A stretch of 64,000 bases of DNA, from contig JAHDVF020001301.1 of the NCBI GenBank assembly GCA_022606425.2, forward strand, positions 1-64,000. Direction: 5' to 3'. Every line of letters begins with the position of its first letter. Position 1 is the first letter of the stretch. Both the position numbers and the translations under genes were made by a program. This DNA comes from Lepidostoma basale. Lineage: Eukaryota > Arthropoda > Insecta > Trichoptera > Lepidostomatidae. Positions 20,530-31,189 of this stretch are shown here, in pieces. The notes beneath the pieces are model-generated. The model saw only the letters and a program-made list of their open reading frames with translations. It ran no database searches and was not told the origin of the DNA.

Positions 20530-21232
20530 TTAAATGACATAAACGCTGGAAATGAACGATATATCCATCAGCTGTTTGCTATATGCAGGCGACGCTGTTT
20601 TAATTGCTGACAGCTTGGATGATCTACAAGTCCTAGTGTCAAGAATGTACGAAGTATGCAATAAGTATGACTTTGTGATGAACGTGTCTAAGTCTAAAGT
20701 TATGGTATTTGAGAAGGAAGAATGTACGATAAATTGTGACATAAGTACGAACGGTGATAAAATAGAGCAAGTTACAAAATTTATTTATCTTGGCAGCATG
20801 TTTACAAGAGATGGAACAATGGAGAAAGATTTTGGAAGAAAGGTTGGAGCTGGAAACAAAATAAATGGTGCACTCAAAGTCATTACCGCAAATAGAAATA
20901 TATCGACTGAAGCAAAGATGGCAGTGCACAATAAAGTTCTAGTGCCGATCCTTATGTATGAAAGTGAAGCTAGGAGTTGGCAAAAGGAGAATAAGAATAG
21001 GATAAATGGCGTAGAAATAAGGTTACTTTGTGTACAAACGATGTATGATTGAATATCTAATGATGAAATAAGAAAGAAATAAAATAAATAAAGGGTCTCT
21101 AAGATTGTTTGGACATATGGAACGAATGGATAAGGCAAAAAAGGTTAAAATTTTATATACAAGTAGTGTGAATGGAAATAGAAATCGTGGACGGCCAAAG
21201 TAGACATGGCTTAACCAAATTAATTAATTACT
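20530..21232 (+). mobile_element. LINE-A2 fragment (reverse transcriptase C-terminal half)
   Basis: An open 166-codon frame from 20552 covers the catalytic end of the reverse transcriptase and the linker beyond: SCLLYAGDAVLIADSLDDLQ, MNVSKSKVMVFEKEE, KFIYLGSMFTRDG, VGAGNKINGALKV, AVHNKVLVPILMYES. The catalytic YADD is YAGD (Asp to Gly, 20588-20590), so this copy cannot polymerise. After 21052 the frame breaks but RISNDEIRKK and RNRGRPK can be followed to 21230, where foldback sequence begins. It differs from LINE-A and groups with 45110-45772. Confidence 0.8.
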
Positions 21233-21242
21233 GAAAGACGGC

Positions 21243-21361
21243 TAAACGGTTTCGCTCCAAGCGGAACTTTATTAATCAGGATAAGAAAAAAAAGTTTGTT
21301 TAGTTAACTTTGTTTACATACCCTGATTAAGCTTTTTTGAAGCAAAACCGATCGGTTGTGT
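21243..21361. repeat. FB-F foldback element
   Basis: Left arm CTAAACGGTTTCGCTCCAAG ... ATTAATCAGG, right arm CCCTGATTAAGC ... GAAGCAAAACCGATCGG: inverted copies with the CTGAT...GAAACCG order of the hammerhead-like foldbacks. Confidence 0.5.
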
Positions 21362-21379
21362 TAAAAAGGTAAGAAAGTG

Positions 21380-22035
21380 GTCACAGGAATTAAAGTGGCT
21401 CACTTACTTTCAAATCTAAAATGGTTGTGGTCGACATTTTATAAAATGGCGTATGGAACAAGCGAGCAGGGGGTTGCGCTCCCCTGCTTCGGTAATGTTC
21501 AATGGTGTTTATTTATGTGGCACTCCTGTTAACCCTTGGCGTGCCAGTTCTTACTTCGTCGCCGAACATTGTAATGTAGATTTATTTTAACCTCTTCTCT
21601 TTCTGGCCGTTATAAATGAACCCAACTCCCCTAATAAATACATTTAACGCAGTCAATGTATGGAAACGTAATACAACATCGCTTCTGCTTTACTCCTTTA
21701 CATCGTGTACCGCGGCCCCTTTCCTCGCCATTTTATTTATCGCACTTGCAGAACTAATTTTATACGCCCAGGTTTTTTGCATAAATTTTACTAAAAATAT
21801 ATTAAATACCCTTACGAGTGTCTAAACTTGATTTTTTATACAATATAAGCATCCAAGTTATACAACTTATTTAATAAGACTTAATATAAAAAAGAATAAC
21901 TTTTGAAAAATATAATTTTATAAATAACCAAAGTCTGTTGTAACACCCGATGATGCCAACATCACGACAGCTATCACGACAATTTAAAAATTAAATAAAT
22001 TAATGAATTACTGTTTCATTTGAATCACTGTTATA
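21380..22035. other. Spacer with island and FB-A scrap
   Basis: 21380-21600 is GC-richer and holds a short hairpin AGCAGGGG/CCCCTGCT at 21454-21477. 21945-21985 (CCCGATGATGCCAACATCAC) is an FB-A scrap of the GCCAAC subtype. No gene. Confidence 0.35.
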
Positions 22036-22040
22036 ATATT

Positions 22041-22262
22041 GACCTTCGTGGCAGAGTGTTAAGAGCTCTGACATCCATACCGAAGGTCCCAGGTTCGATT
22101 CCCGGCGATAGCAGTGTGATTGTCACACTGTCTTTGATCCGGTATAGAATTCACGTGACAATAAAATGGCGATAGTTCGGCTACCTATCACATGTCGTGA
22201 GAATCATCAATGTGATAGCTAAAAATAATTAATTTAATTGTGTTCAAAAGACCTGTTGTATA
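22041..22262 (+). mobile_element. SINE-1, tRNA-derived (best copy)
   Basis: The tRNA-like head has box A-like TGGCAGAGTGTTAAG (22050) and box B GGTTCGATTCC (22092-22102), the internal promoter of RNA polymerase III. The body follows: GTCACACTGTCTTTGATCCG, CACGTGACAATAAAATGGCG, CTACCTATCACATGTCGTG. Other copies are at 27465, 32524, 34323, 50160, 52300 (3' part), 59075 (3' part) and 59690. No cloverleaf survives, so not a functional tRNA. Confidence 0.8.
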
Positions 22263-22282
22263 CAAGGAAAAAAAATTGCTGA

Positions 22283-22455
22283 AAATAAATAAAATTTTGA
22301 AAGTCGACCACGTGAGAAGTCGGAAGAATCGACGTGCGTGCATGACGCGATGTATGTATGTTGAGGAAACATCAGAAGTATGTCAGGAAAGAAAAATGTG
22401 GCAGTCCATTCTTCCTGCCTACCTCTTCGGAGAGACGGCGTGACGGTTAGTTAGT
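22283..22455 (+). mobile_element. LINE-A 3' fragment
   Basis: Reads KILKVDHVRSRKNRRACMTR, CMYVEETSEVCQERKMWQSI and LPAYLFGETA to the stop at 22441-22443, then GTTAGTTAG. Only the last ~55 codons; the frame is intact over them. Confidence 0.8.
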
Positions 22456-22499
22456 TATAATATTTTTTTTAAAAATATTGTCGCTACAGATATTTCGCC

Positions 22500-22827
22500 G
22501 TGTCAAATGCCGTTCTCAGGACCATGGCAGGCGAAAACCCAATTAGAGAACAAGTCGCTAGACGTAAATGGCAGTGAATCGGTCACACTCTGACACGGAA
22601 CCCAGCCTGCATCACTCAGGGTGCACTAGACTGGTCCCCTATGGGAGGAAAGAGAAAGCGAGGCAGACCTAGAGCCACCTGGAGAAGAGCCCTGCAGGAC
22701 GAGGTTAAGGCAGCAGGCCTCACTTGGGATGAAGTTAGGCATCAGGCATGCGATAGAGTCGGGTGGAGAAGATTCCTTGAGGCCCTATGCACCACGGAGG
22801 TGTGACAGGACAAAAAGAAGAAGAAGA
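22500..22827 (+). mobile_element. LINE-E 3' fragment
   Basis: C terminus reading REQVARRKWQ, a stop, IGHTLTRNPAC, KRKRGRPRATWRRALQDEV, AAGLTWDEVRHQACDRVGWR then a stop and CAAAAAGAAGAAGAAGAG. About nine in ten bases match 54057-54386. It sits between two FB-A-like arms (ATATTTCGCC before, ACAGCTATTTT after). Confidence 0.75.
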
Positions 22828-23117
22828 GACAGCTATTTTACCCAAATTAAACATTTAAAAATTTTGAAGTATCATAATTTATCCGCCAAATCAAGATTAT
22901 CTTAATAAATTGTGATATTTAAACAGTGTTTCAAAGAAAACAATTCATAAGAATGTAACTCATTTCTATAATTTTTTGGTTATAATTATAATAATATGAA
23001 ATTTCAGTAGGTACAACGAAAGAAAACTTATAGATATTAAATGTAACCTTTTCACAAAGCGAGTTCTTCATATAAAAAAATACAATTAAAAGTGGTCATG
23101 ATAAACACAAATTTCTT

Positions 23118-23310
23118 CTTCATTATTGTAACACCTGATGATGTCAACATAGGTTGATGAAACAGCTGTTGCGTAAAATAAAATACAATTGTGATACAAA
23201 AAACAAAGTTATATAATTTAACAGTTTAAAATGTTAAGGTATCATTATGTTTTGGTCAAAACAATGGACTATAATTTTATTATTTTAACTAAGAACTAAA
23301 ATTTTATATT
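23118..23310 (+). repeat. FB-A single arm
   Basis: Only the forward arm is present: hammerhead-like motif at 23135-23170 with cleavage triplet GTT, then GCGTAAAATAAAATACAATT and the end block AAAACAATGGACTAT. Confidence 0.65.
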
Positions 23311-23695
23311 AAATAATCTTTAATTTGAGAAATCACCATTCATTTTACTGAACGGCTTTTAACGAACTTTTATTGATATTAACGTAATACTACAATGGCG
23401 GGCGGGAGATGGGATTATATTTCAATCGCGGGCATTCGAGCTTTCATGGGGAATAACTTCTGCTGAGTGCATACGATGTAAAAGCTTCTTTTCTTATTCA
23501 TTGTTGAGTAGTGCTCCTCGAGAATACTTGCGCTCTCAATCAATTCTCAGAAGCAGCGGATAAAGTTAATCGTCGAAACTTTTAAAACTTATTACAACAA
23601 TTTTTTTTTTATCATTATTCATTTTTCCTTTATGTTCAAGCTATTATTTGTATACAGAAGGATAACTTTTATACCTCAATTTTATTTAACTAATT
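23311..23695. other. Spacer with GC-richer patch
   Basis: 23390-23570 (ATGGCGGGCGGGAGATGGG, CTCCTCGAGAATACTTGCGC) could be host DNA. No gene recognised. Confidence 0.3.
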
Positions 23696-24075
23696 AACTA
23701 ACCATCACGCCGTCTCCCCGAAAGGGTAGGCAGAAAGAATGGAGTGTCACACTTTTTCTGATGTGGCACTCCATCCTTCTCTTTTCGCCCCGCGGGAGAC
23801 GCGGTGTGATGGGTTGCGAACCTCATCGCCACCAATAGGCATCTCCTGCGCACACTTCGATCGTCCAACATCCACGAAAAATAATATAAAATACAATGAT
23901 ATAAAATAAAATAACAAAATAAAAATAATTTAACACAAAATGTTCTTTTTAGATGGTGCACATATTGACTATTTAATTTATGTTCCACGAATCCACCGGT
24001 TTTTTTTTATTTAGCACATAATGTAATAACACACAATGTTTTTTTCGATGTTGCACATGTTGACATGGACGATCC
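23696..24075 (-). mobile_element. SINE-L, longest copy
   Basis: Antisense. The minus strand starts near TGTCAACATGTGCAACATCG, runs through CGTGGAACATAAATTAAATAG, GAGATGCCTATTGGTGGCG, CACCGCGTCTCCCGCGGGGC and GGATGGAGTGCCACATC. It ends with the LINE-A terminus and a TTAG-type tail (TTAACTAACC on the plus strand). It shows the uninterrupted order that is split by the transposon at 1388-3355. Confidence 0.7.
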
Positions 24076-24351
24076 GGACTTTTGTGTTATAAAATTAAAA
24101 ACAAGCTGTATTTAAATATAAAGAAACAAAACCGTACACACAAATAAAACTATTACATATTAAATGGTATTTAAAATTTTAGTTTAAATACGATTTAATA
24201 TGTAATGAAATGTTTTAGATTATTAATTCCGAGGTATGTATGAAAACGAATTATGGAACTAGCAAAAGAAGTATGAATGTAGAATAAATTATGCATGAGA
24301 TCTCTTAGACAAATGTGTGATTAAATCTGTATAAAATAATAGTTTTAAAAC

Positions 24352-24640
24352 TGTTAAATTAAATATAAATTTTAAAAAATATGTATATTTTTGTATCATA
24401 ATTGCATTTCATTTTACGCCACAGCTATTTCATCAACCTATGTTGACATCATCAGGCGTTACAATAATATATTATTGTAACACCTGATGATGTCAACATA
24501 GGTTGATGAAACAGCTGTGGCGTAAAATAAAATACAATTGTGATACAAAAACAAAGTTATTTAATTTAACAGTTTCAAAATGTTAAGGAATCATAGTGTT
24601 TCAGCCAAAACAATTGACTATTTATAATAAGAGTGTTAAA
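24352..24640. repeat. FB-A foldback element
   Basis: Both arms present. The left arm (minus-strand motif 24420-24455) keeps a complete ACGC/GCGT stem I (24456-24459 with 24416-24419). The right-arm motif at 24484-24519 ends in GTG, which does not fit the cleavage rule. The outer block AACAATTGACTATTTATA marks the right end. Confidence 0.7.
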
Positions 24641-24957
24641 TTAAAAGAAATGAAAGCAAAGAGAATGAAAGAGTTATAAACAAGAAGATGATTTTGACAC
24701 ATGGAAAGAATGAATGAAGATAGAATGTTGAAGAAAGTATATGTTAACGACGTAAACAGAACTGCAGACAAAAGCTAAAAAAAACGTCCTACAATAAAAT
24801 CAATTAAATATTAAATATTGGCCACGTGAGGAGTCGGATAAATCTGTGTGCATGCATAACACGATGTAAAATAAAGAGGAAGCGAGAGAAGTATGTGAAG
24901 ACAGAAAAATCTCTGCCTACCCATCCAGGCGACGTGATGGTTAGTTAGCTAGTTGGT
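24641..24957 (+). mobile_element. LINE-A 3' fragment, decayed
   Basis: Recognisable by HMERMNEDRMLKKVYVNDVN, then VRSRINLCACITRCKIKRK-like sequence with frame changes, and ATCCAGGCGACGTGATGG followed by TTAGTTAG. Confidence 0.65.
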
Positions 24958-25689
24958 TTAGTTAATTTTGAAATGTTTATCATAACCAGCATCTATTTAT
25001 GTACCAAAGTATCTTCAGTATTAAACCTACAGCCACGTGATGAGAAATTAGACGGTTTTTATATTGAAAACAAATCCAGTTCATTTCTTATAAAATATCT
25101 TTACCTTTTTTCATCATTTAAAAAACTACGATAAATTTGAATGCGTAATGATTTGTACCGTAAATAAAAATACTTATTGTAATCTGACCCGCAGTAATAA
25201 TTTTTTGACCCAGACCACTCAACAAGATGTACAAATTAGATTTTACGATGTATCCTGAACGTAAATAAATAATGAAGACCAAAACTCGGGTAACCCCCGC
25301 GCCCTGCCGCCCCGCCCACTGCCCCCGCCTCTGCTGGGACTGCAGCAAAGGGGTAAGCACCCCGCGCAGCATAAATCAACAAGAGTCGAAGTGTTTCCGA
25401 TGGGTTTCCGGGTAAGTACTTAGCTATTTCGCTCTTTTGCCTTTTGCGAGAGATTTTATCAGGGTCGCACACAACTGACATCGGCCCGGCTTAAATGTTG
25501 AGACCGCTAGAATACATCCGAGTGTACACCCACACACTCGTACGTCGCGGGTTCGTTAAAGGTTTCCCCAATACTCGTATATTTACTTCAGTCTATTGTA
25601 TCAGACTTTTGGAAAAAGCAATACAACAGTCGATTCTAATGTAAAGACGTGTATTTATGTTTCCATAGCATTGGTCTTTAGGGAAATTT
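24958..25689. other. Spacer with a very GC-rich island
   Basis: 25270-25580 includes CCCGCGCCCTGCCGCCCCGC and CCCCGCGCAGCATAAATC, with many CpGs in an AT-rich setting. An 81-codon minus-strand frame over it is Gly/Ala rich and unlike any family. Possibly a host promoter or conserved element. Confidence 0.3.
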
Positions 25690-25850
25690 TATTGACAATT
25701 ATTTTATGAATTAAAACGCTGTTTTTTCTACTCAATGGTTTAATTTTCTCGACATGATTCAATATTTTTACACCTTCGTCATCGGGAGAATAATATACCA
25801 ATGATGAAGATGTAAAGTTTAAGAAAAATGTCGAGACAATAAAACTCAAA
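25690..25850. repeat. FB-D foldback element
   Basis: Left arm AAAACGCTGTTTTTTCTACTC and TCTCGACATGATTC; right arm AAAATGTCGAGACAATAAAA. The centre is ACACCTTCGTCATCGGGAG / CCAATGATGAAGATGTAAAG. Same family as 51696-51870. Confidence 0.6.
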
Positions 25851-25954
25851 AATAGAAAGAAAAAAAACAGAGGTTATCTTAAAAAAACTTTCGACGTTAT
25901 TGATTTTAAGCCATTTTTCATCGGGTATTTTATTATCAAGGCTATTTATGATGA

Positions 25955-26050
25955 ATGCGAGTAAAAACGTTTGTTTTCTATAAGTTTAATGATAATTTTA
26001 TGTGAATTATATGTTTCGTCTTTCTAAGGCATTGTCAAATGCAGTTTTAA
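25955..26050. repeat. FB-B left arm
   Basis: GAATGCGAGTAAAAACG, GTTTTCTATAAGTTTAATG and TAAGGCATTGTCAAATG: the left half of FB-B, ending where the antisense LINE-C begins. Confidence 0.55.
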
Positions 26051-26074
26051 CAAAGTGAATTCCCTTTTATTTTA

Positions 26075-26545
26075 CTAATTCTTCTTTCGGTGGCGGTTGG
26101 CGATCACTACAGCAAAGGCATCTCTGCCCTGCGCCACTTGGAATAGGTTCTGAACTCTTGTGATTCCTGTCCAATATTTTATGTTCCACAGCCAGGACAA
26201 CTGACTTCTTGCAACTCCTCGAAGTCCCTCTACTTTACCCATTAATATCAGTCGAAGGAGGTTGTATTTTTCTCCCCTTAACACATGACCCAAATAAGAG
26301 ACCTAATTTTCACTCTCCACAACAGATCTCTGGCTCTCTGTAGTACGTCTGCATTACTGACCCTATCGGTCCACGGTATACGGAGCATTCTGCGGTATAT
26401 CCACATCTTTAACGCCTCCAACCGGTTAATTACATTTACTTTTAGAGTCCAGGTTTCGCAGTCATATAGTAGAACATACCATATATAACATTTAATCATT
26501 ATTTGTTGAAGTTTCAGTTCTCGTGTTATTTTACTTAGTGTGGGT
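26075..26545 (-). mobile_element. LINE-C 3' fragment
   Basis: Two overlapping minus-strand frames with one frameshift near 26280: MIKCYIWYVLLYDCETWTLK, EALKMWIYRRMLRIPWTDRV, then MGHVLRGEKYNLLRLILMGK, VANRHRKK. It matches the end of the 400-codon frame at 60577-61779. Confidence 0.75.
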
Positions 26546-27464
26546 AAAGACCGAGCACGTCACAACTATATAAAACATATATTTAATTGTTAATTATCCT
26601 AAGGCGTCGACACTAGAATTTCATAATTACTTGAAATTATTGATTGACTTGGCTACCACATCATGGCCGCGGTATAGCTTATAGTTTATACAGGTAGTTT
26701 GGGGAATCATTTTTAATTTATAAATTATTTTTAGGTTGATAAAAGTTATCCCAAAAATAGACTCTTCAGCATTATTGAACAATATTTCAATCCGCGAGCG
26801 AAGTCCCTAGTAAATTTAGGTTGATTTTAAAATATCTATTTTCAAACAAGTTTATTATATTGGAAAGATTTTTCATCAATCTTTTTAGACTATTGATCGT
26901 GGCTCCCGCCATCACGCAAGTTAAATGGTATTGCGATAACTTTCTACTACGCTCGCAATTGCAATCATTTAAAAGCCATTTCGATATTGTATATTCTATC
27001 AAAAATGTACACATTATTCAAAGTACGTACAATGACAGAATATTTTTTGCAAATTATTTACTTATGAAGGCTATTAGAATTAAAAACTAAGTTTTATCGA
27101 AAAAAATCCACTTATGATATTTGAAAAAGAAAAACTTTTTACAAAAGTGTTCATAAACTATTAGTTTTTTTTTTTGGGGGCTATCGAAACGTTAACAAAC
27201 AAATATAACGCCGTTTTTCCGAAGAGTTAGATAAAGTTTTCATGAGATATCTTAATGTTGATAAACAAATGAATAGATACGTTTTAGGGATACTGTATAA
27301 GTTCAGATATATTAATTGATTTTTTGATTATCTATAATAATGATAGTTATAAATTAAACATTATCATCCCTTAATGAAAAATAAAGAGGTTTTTCATATT
27401 AGCCATCCACAACCAATTATTATTATGTTTAATTACATTTTTTTATTTTTCTATTTAGTATAAT
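26546..27464. other. AT-rich spacer
   Basis: No element recognised. A poly-T run with GGGGG lies near 27165. ACGCCGTTTTTCCGAAGAG at 27210 may be a tiny antisense LINE-A end. Confidence 0.3.
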
Positions 27465-27675
27465 AGCTGTTTACATCATGACACGAGCCAAATCGACGCT
27501 TTTATATTGATTCTCGTGACATGTGAGAGGTATCAATCGCTATTTTATTGCCACGTGAATTCTACACCAGACCAAAGACAGTGAAAGAATCACACTGTTA
27601 TCGCCGGTAATTGAACCTGGGACCTTCAGTGTGGCAGTCAAATCTATTGCCACTCTGCTACGAAGGTCGTCGGTT
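27465..27675 (-). mobile_element. SINE-1 copy
   Basis: Antisense. The plus strand shows GCCACGTGAATTCTACACC and CGCCGGTAATTGAACCTGGG (complement of box B) and ends with CACTCTGCTACGAAGGTCG, the complement of the tRNA-like head. Confidence 0.75.
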
Positions 27676-27774
27676 TTTAGTTTTGTACCAAGATCAATTA
27701 CATTTTTGTAATTACAGATTACTTGTGAAATTTTCGTTATGCGAATGATGCATTTAGCATCCCCGAGTTGAAAA

Positions 27775-28170
27775 TTGCGAAGAATTAAATAAAAATAGGC
27801 ATGGCAATAATGCTTCTAAACCGAATATATTGTTCCCATCAAACATTAGAGGAATAGCCACAAGAGCTGAACCTCTGTAAACCAGAAGATCTAAGTCCGG
27901 ATGTGGACATTTTTCACGATAGCGAGAATACCTTCAAAAAGCATCTATCACTTAAATTGGTGTTGGCTTCTCTTGTTTTTCAAATACATTGTTTCTATTT
28001 AATTCTTTTTTTTAAATGTTCTTGTTTTTTTAAATTGCCACGTATTTTTTCTTACTATAATGTTTCGTTTTACCCCTTTTTTAATTGTTCCTAAATTGTT
28101 TTTAATTGTAATCATAAACGCATTGGAAAATGTCAGTTATGTCAATGATTTTTTTAAATAAATATAATCG
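27775..28170 (+). mobile_element. LINE C-terminal remnant (CR1/jockey-like), tentative
   Basis: DLSPDVDIFHDSENTFKKHL near 27895 resembles the NxDIFxDSxxTFKxxL end of CR1/jockey-type proteins, followed by AT-rich 3' sequence. The stretch AGAGGAATAGCCACAAGAGC (27845-27864) and its neighbours recur antisense at 43850-43925. Confidence 0.35.
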
Positions 28171-29214
28171 GATTGAAAAATATTTCGTCATTTTGAATCG
28201 ATTGATAAATTACAGAAGAGCGAATTTGAAATGAGGCTCCATACGTATTGGAAGCTCGCATTGATCTTTAAGTCACATAAGACGATAAGTTCACAATAAT
28301 ACCATTTTGGAAATACCACATTGTGCTGGCAATAAAGTGAGTGTTATAGTAATATTTCTGGTTGGTATTACAGCGGATAAGTCTGGCTCCGTGAACTAAA
28401 TTGTTCAATGTTCCACACTCCATTGCCCCGCCTGCGGTTGGAATGGATTTTTGGAATTTCATCAGAATAAACACTATGGGCTGTGTGCACGGTTTAAAGC
28501 GATACGCCGATAAAAAAATAAAAAATAAACATTATTTTACAATACACAAATGGATACTCGGCATATAAATAAGTCAGTACCAGATTTATGCATTTCACAT
28601 TCTAGATTTATTATGTTTAGCTATTTTTATTTGTTGTTGTGACAACTGCGTAATAAATAGTAACGATAAAAACAAAGAAAATACAAATCGAGCTTATAAT
28701 TACATGTTGCTATTAATATACAGATTCAAAATATGCTCACCGTTACGCCATATCCCGGCTATATATACTGACAGTAGACAGAAGGGATCGTCACTCTCTT
28801 TCATGACACATCTTGCGATTTCTTCCGCATCCAAATGTCATGTCATGCACCTCCGTTGAATGTACTGTAAGTTAACATGGCAATCATTTAGATATATGTT
28901 CTAATTTTGATATAAATAAATTTTTATTTAAATGTGCAAATGTTAAAAAAAATAGTATTAGTAACATAATTGATAATTTTTTTAAATAATACAACAATTA
29001 AAAAAATATGTTTGTTTTTAAACAAGCGTGTTTCAAATAACCGATATCCTTCTTCATTGTATTTTCTGTAACCTGTTTCTTAATACAAAGTATACTCAAA
29101 TATGTGTACATTTTTTTAATGAACTTTTTAATACTGACTTTACTTAACAACATTAACCTTTCGTTAAAATTCATATACTTAAAAAGGGAAGTCTGGGTCA
29201 CGAAACATATTTGT
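28171..29214. other. AT-rich spacer with two GC-richer patches
   Basis: 28375-28500 (CCATTGCCCCGCCTGCGG) and 28740-28860 (CCATATCCCGGCTATATATA) stand out. No gene or element identified. Confidence 0.3.
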
Positions 29215-30312
29215 GAAAAGTGCAAAAGAGGGGTAAGCACAAAACTGATACGGGCGGTTGCTTCTCTCTACGAAGGGAGCACTGCCAGTGTTAGGGTAAA
29301 TGGAGACATCACGCCTTGGTTTGATATCACGAAGGGTCATAAGCAGGGTTGCGTGATGTCTCCATGGTTGTTCAATCTGTATATGGACAAGTGTATGAAA
29401 GAACCCTAAGGTATAAATGCTGGTGCTAAGATGAGTGATCTGTCTGAAAACTGTCTGCTTTACGCGGACGATGCCGTTCTCGTTGCGGATAGTGCGGACG
29501 AATTACAAGTCTTGGTGTCGAGAATGTATGAGGTATGCAAGTCAAATGATTTAATGATGAATGTCGGAAAGTCAAAGGTGATGGTTTTCGAAAGGGAAGA
29601 GCAAATGACAGTTTGTAATATAAGTGTGAACGAAGAGAACTTGGAACAGGTGAGGGAATTTGTGTATTTAGGTAGCATGTTCACAGCAGATGCCCGAACG
29701 GATAGTGACGTCGAAAGAAGGGTTGGTGCGGGTAACAAAGTGAATGGAGCTTTAAAAATAGTTCTTGGAAACAAGAATTTATCAATGAAAGCGAAAACGG
29801 CCGTTCACAATGGAGTTCTGGTCCCAACCCTAATGTCTGGAAGCGAAGCATGGAACTGGCAGAAGAAGGATGAGAGTAGAATAAATGCGGTAGAGATGAG
29901 GTCCCTAAGACGTATGTGTGGTAGAACGATATACGACAGAATCTCAAATGCTGATATAAGAAAGGAATGAAGAACGGAAGAAGGTATTATGAACAAAATT
30001 ATGAAAGGATCGCTGCGTTGGTTCGGACATATGGAACGCATGGATGAAGAAAGAATGGTTAAGAAAGTATACGTTAATGATGTAAATGGGGTACGATGTC
30101 GAGGCAGACCGAGGAAAACATGGCATGACCAAATTAATCAAATTTTAAAGGTTGGTCATGTTAGATGTCGGAGGAATCGACGTGCGTGTATGACTCGTTG
30201 TATTAATGTGGAGGAACCTAGAGAGGTTTGCCAGGATAGAGTAGTGTGGCGGTCCATTCTCTCTGCCTACCCCTGCGGGGAAACGGCGTGATGGTTTGTT
30301 TGTTTGTTTGTT
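29215..30312 (+). mobile_element. LINE-A copy, best preserved, (GTTT)n tail
   Basis: 5'-truncated non-LTR retrotransposon that runs from within the reverse transcriptase to the 3' end. The tail is GTTTG repeats (30294-30312) instead of the TTAG repeats of other copies. One reading frame can be followed throughout (29218-30291), interrupted by only two stops. The copy at 55898-56345 (antisense) is its closest relative. Confidence 0.85.
29218..30291 (+). pseudogene. LINE-A reverse transcriptase C-terminal region
   Basis: Reverse transcriptase of a non-LTR element, probably RTE-related by its C terminus. In order: KRGVSTKLIRAVASLYEGST, the template-grip motif GHKQGCVMSPWLFNLYMD, TAA at 29407-29409, the catalytic LLYADDAVLVAD (near 29456), NVGKSKVMVFERE, EFVYLGSMFTAD, VPTLMSGSEAWNWQKKDESR, RRMCGRTIYDRISNADIRKE, TGA at 29968-29970 (Cys in the sister copy at 55898-56345), LRWFGHMERMDEERM, RGRPRKTWHDQIN and a Cys-containing end RACMTRCINVEEPREVCQD. 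It stops at 30289-30291. There are no frameshifts in over 1 kb and YADD is intact, so it is young but inactive. Confidence 0.85.
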
Positions 30313-31040
30313 TTGCAAAAGAGGGTTGTGAAAATACATTTTTTTCAAAAAGTTGTTCGAGTATATTTCATTCAGTATAAGGTTTTAATTTAAAATGTTC
30401 ATTTTTTACTTCAAATGTAAATTATGGCGTTGCTATTATTGGTAGTCCTTGTCTTATTATTAATTCTAAAATATTGTTTTAACAGCAAAAACTGAAACAA
30501 TTGAAAAATTCGCAGGATTGAAACGCTTTTACAGAGATCTTGAAATTTAAACAGATCCCCAATCGTAAAGTTTCTAATGAATGTGCAGTTTTTCTTGGTA
30601 ACTTGTGTTAATCAGCCGAGCACCGTGCAGCGGGGGCCGGCGGAGGACTAGTGCGGCACTCGGAACAATTATCCAATTCTCTCGCTCGACAGATTGCCCC
30701 TTGACCCCTCTCCGCCTCTGCAGGGCGCCCACCGGCTTACTCACGCCGCGCCGACTACTCAAGCAATTGGGGACAATTATAAAGTATCGAAATCGATATT
30801 GACACGTCAAACTTTGACGTCTGGGTGAGGCACAGCTTACAATATTATGTTAGGCCTTTAGAAGTTTACATAGGTACTGTTTATAATTAAATGCTGGTTA
30901 TACTAAGCTTATTTTTAATTTTTAATTGCTTTTCATTTTGTAAATATCGTGCCTCTTATTAGAGAATCATCATAGCTTATTAACAAACTCTGTCAGAAAG
31001 CCAAATTTGGGTATTTATTGTGCTGATTATTTGTATTGAA
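30313..31040. other. Spacer with a GC-rich island
   Basis: 30600-30830 is rich in GC and CpG (GCAGCGGGGGCCGGCGGAGG, CACGCCGCGCCGACTACTC) and includes two ACAATTAT blocks. It may be conserved host DNA. No reading frame of known type. Confidence 0.3.
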
Positions 31041-31044
31041 ATTA

Positions 31045-31090
31045 ACTAACCATCACGCCGTTTCTCCAGAAGTAGATGGACTACTTAATC
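31045..31090 (-). mobile_element. LINE-A 3' end scrap
   Basis: TTAACTAACCATCACGCCGT then TTCTCCAGAAGTAG is the antisense LINE-A terminus with its tail; only about 45 bp. Confidence 0.55.
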
Positions 31091-31189
31091 CTGCAATATC
31101 AGTTTTCCATTGTTTTTTTTACCAAAATTAATCAGATAAGTATAACTATTTGATTATATTGCCAAAGATTTAAATAATGTATTCAATAT

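Noticed and set aside
21454..21477. Pre-miRNA hairpin
   Set aside because: The stem is only about eight pairs with a GC run; too short for a miRNA precursor.
22041..22110. tRNA gene
   Set aside because: Boxes A and B are present but acceptor and anticodon stems do not pair, and the unit is repeated with a SINE body.
25236..25481. Gly/Ala-rich 81-codon frame as a gene
   Set aside because: Its composition follows from the GC-rich island; there is no homologue or start context to support it.
29460..30141. Overlapping minus-strand open frames over the LINE-A copy
   Set aside because: They are antisense shadows of the reverse-transcriptase frame and match nothing.
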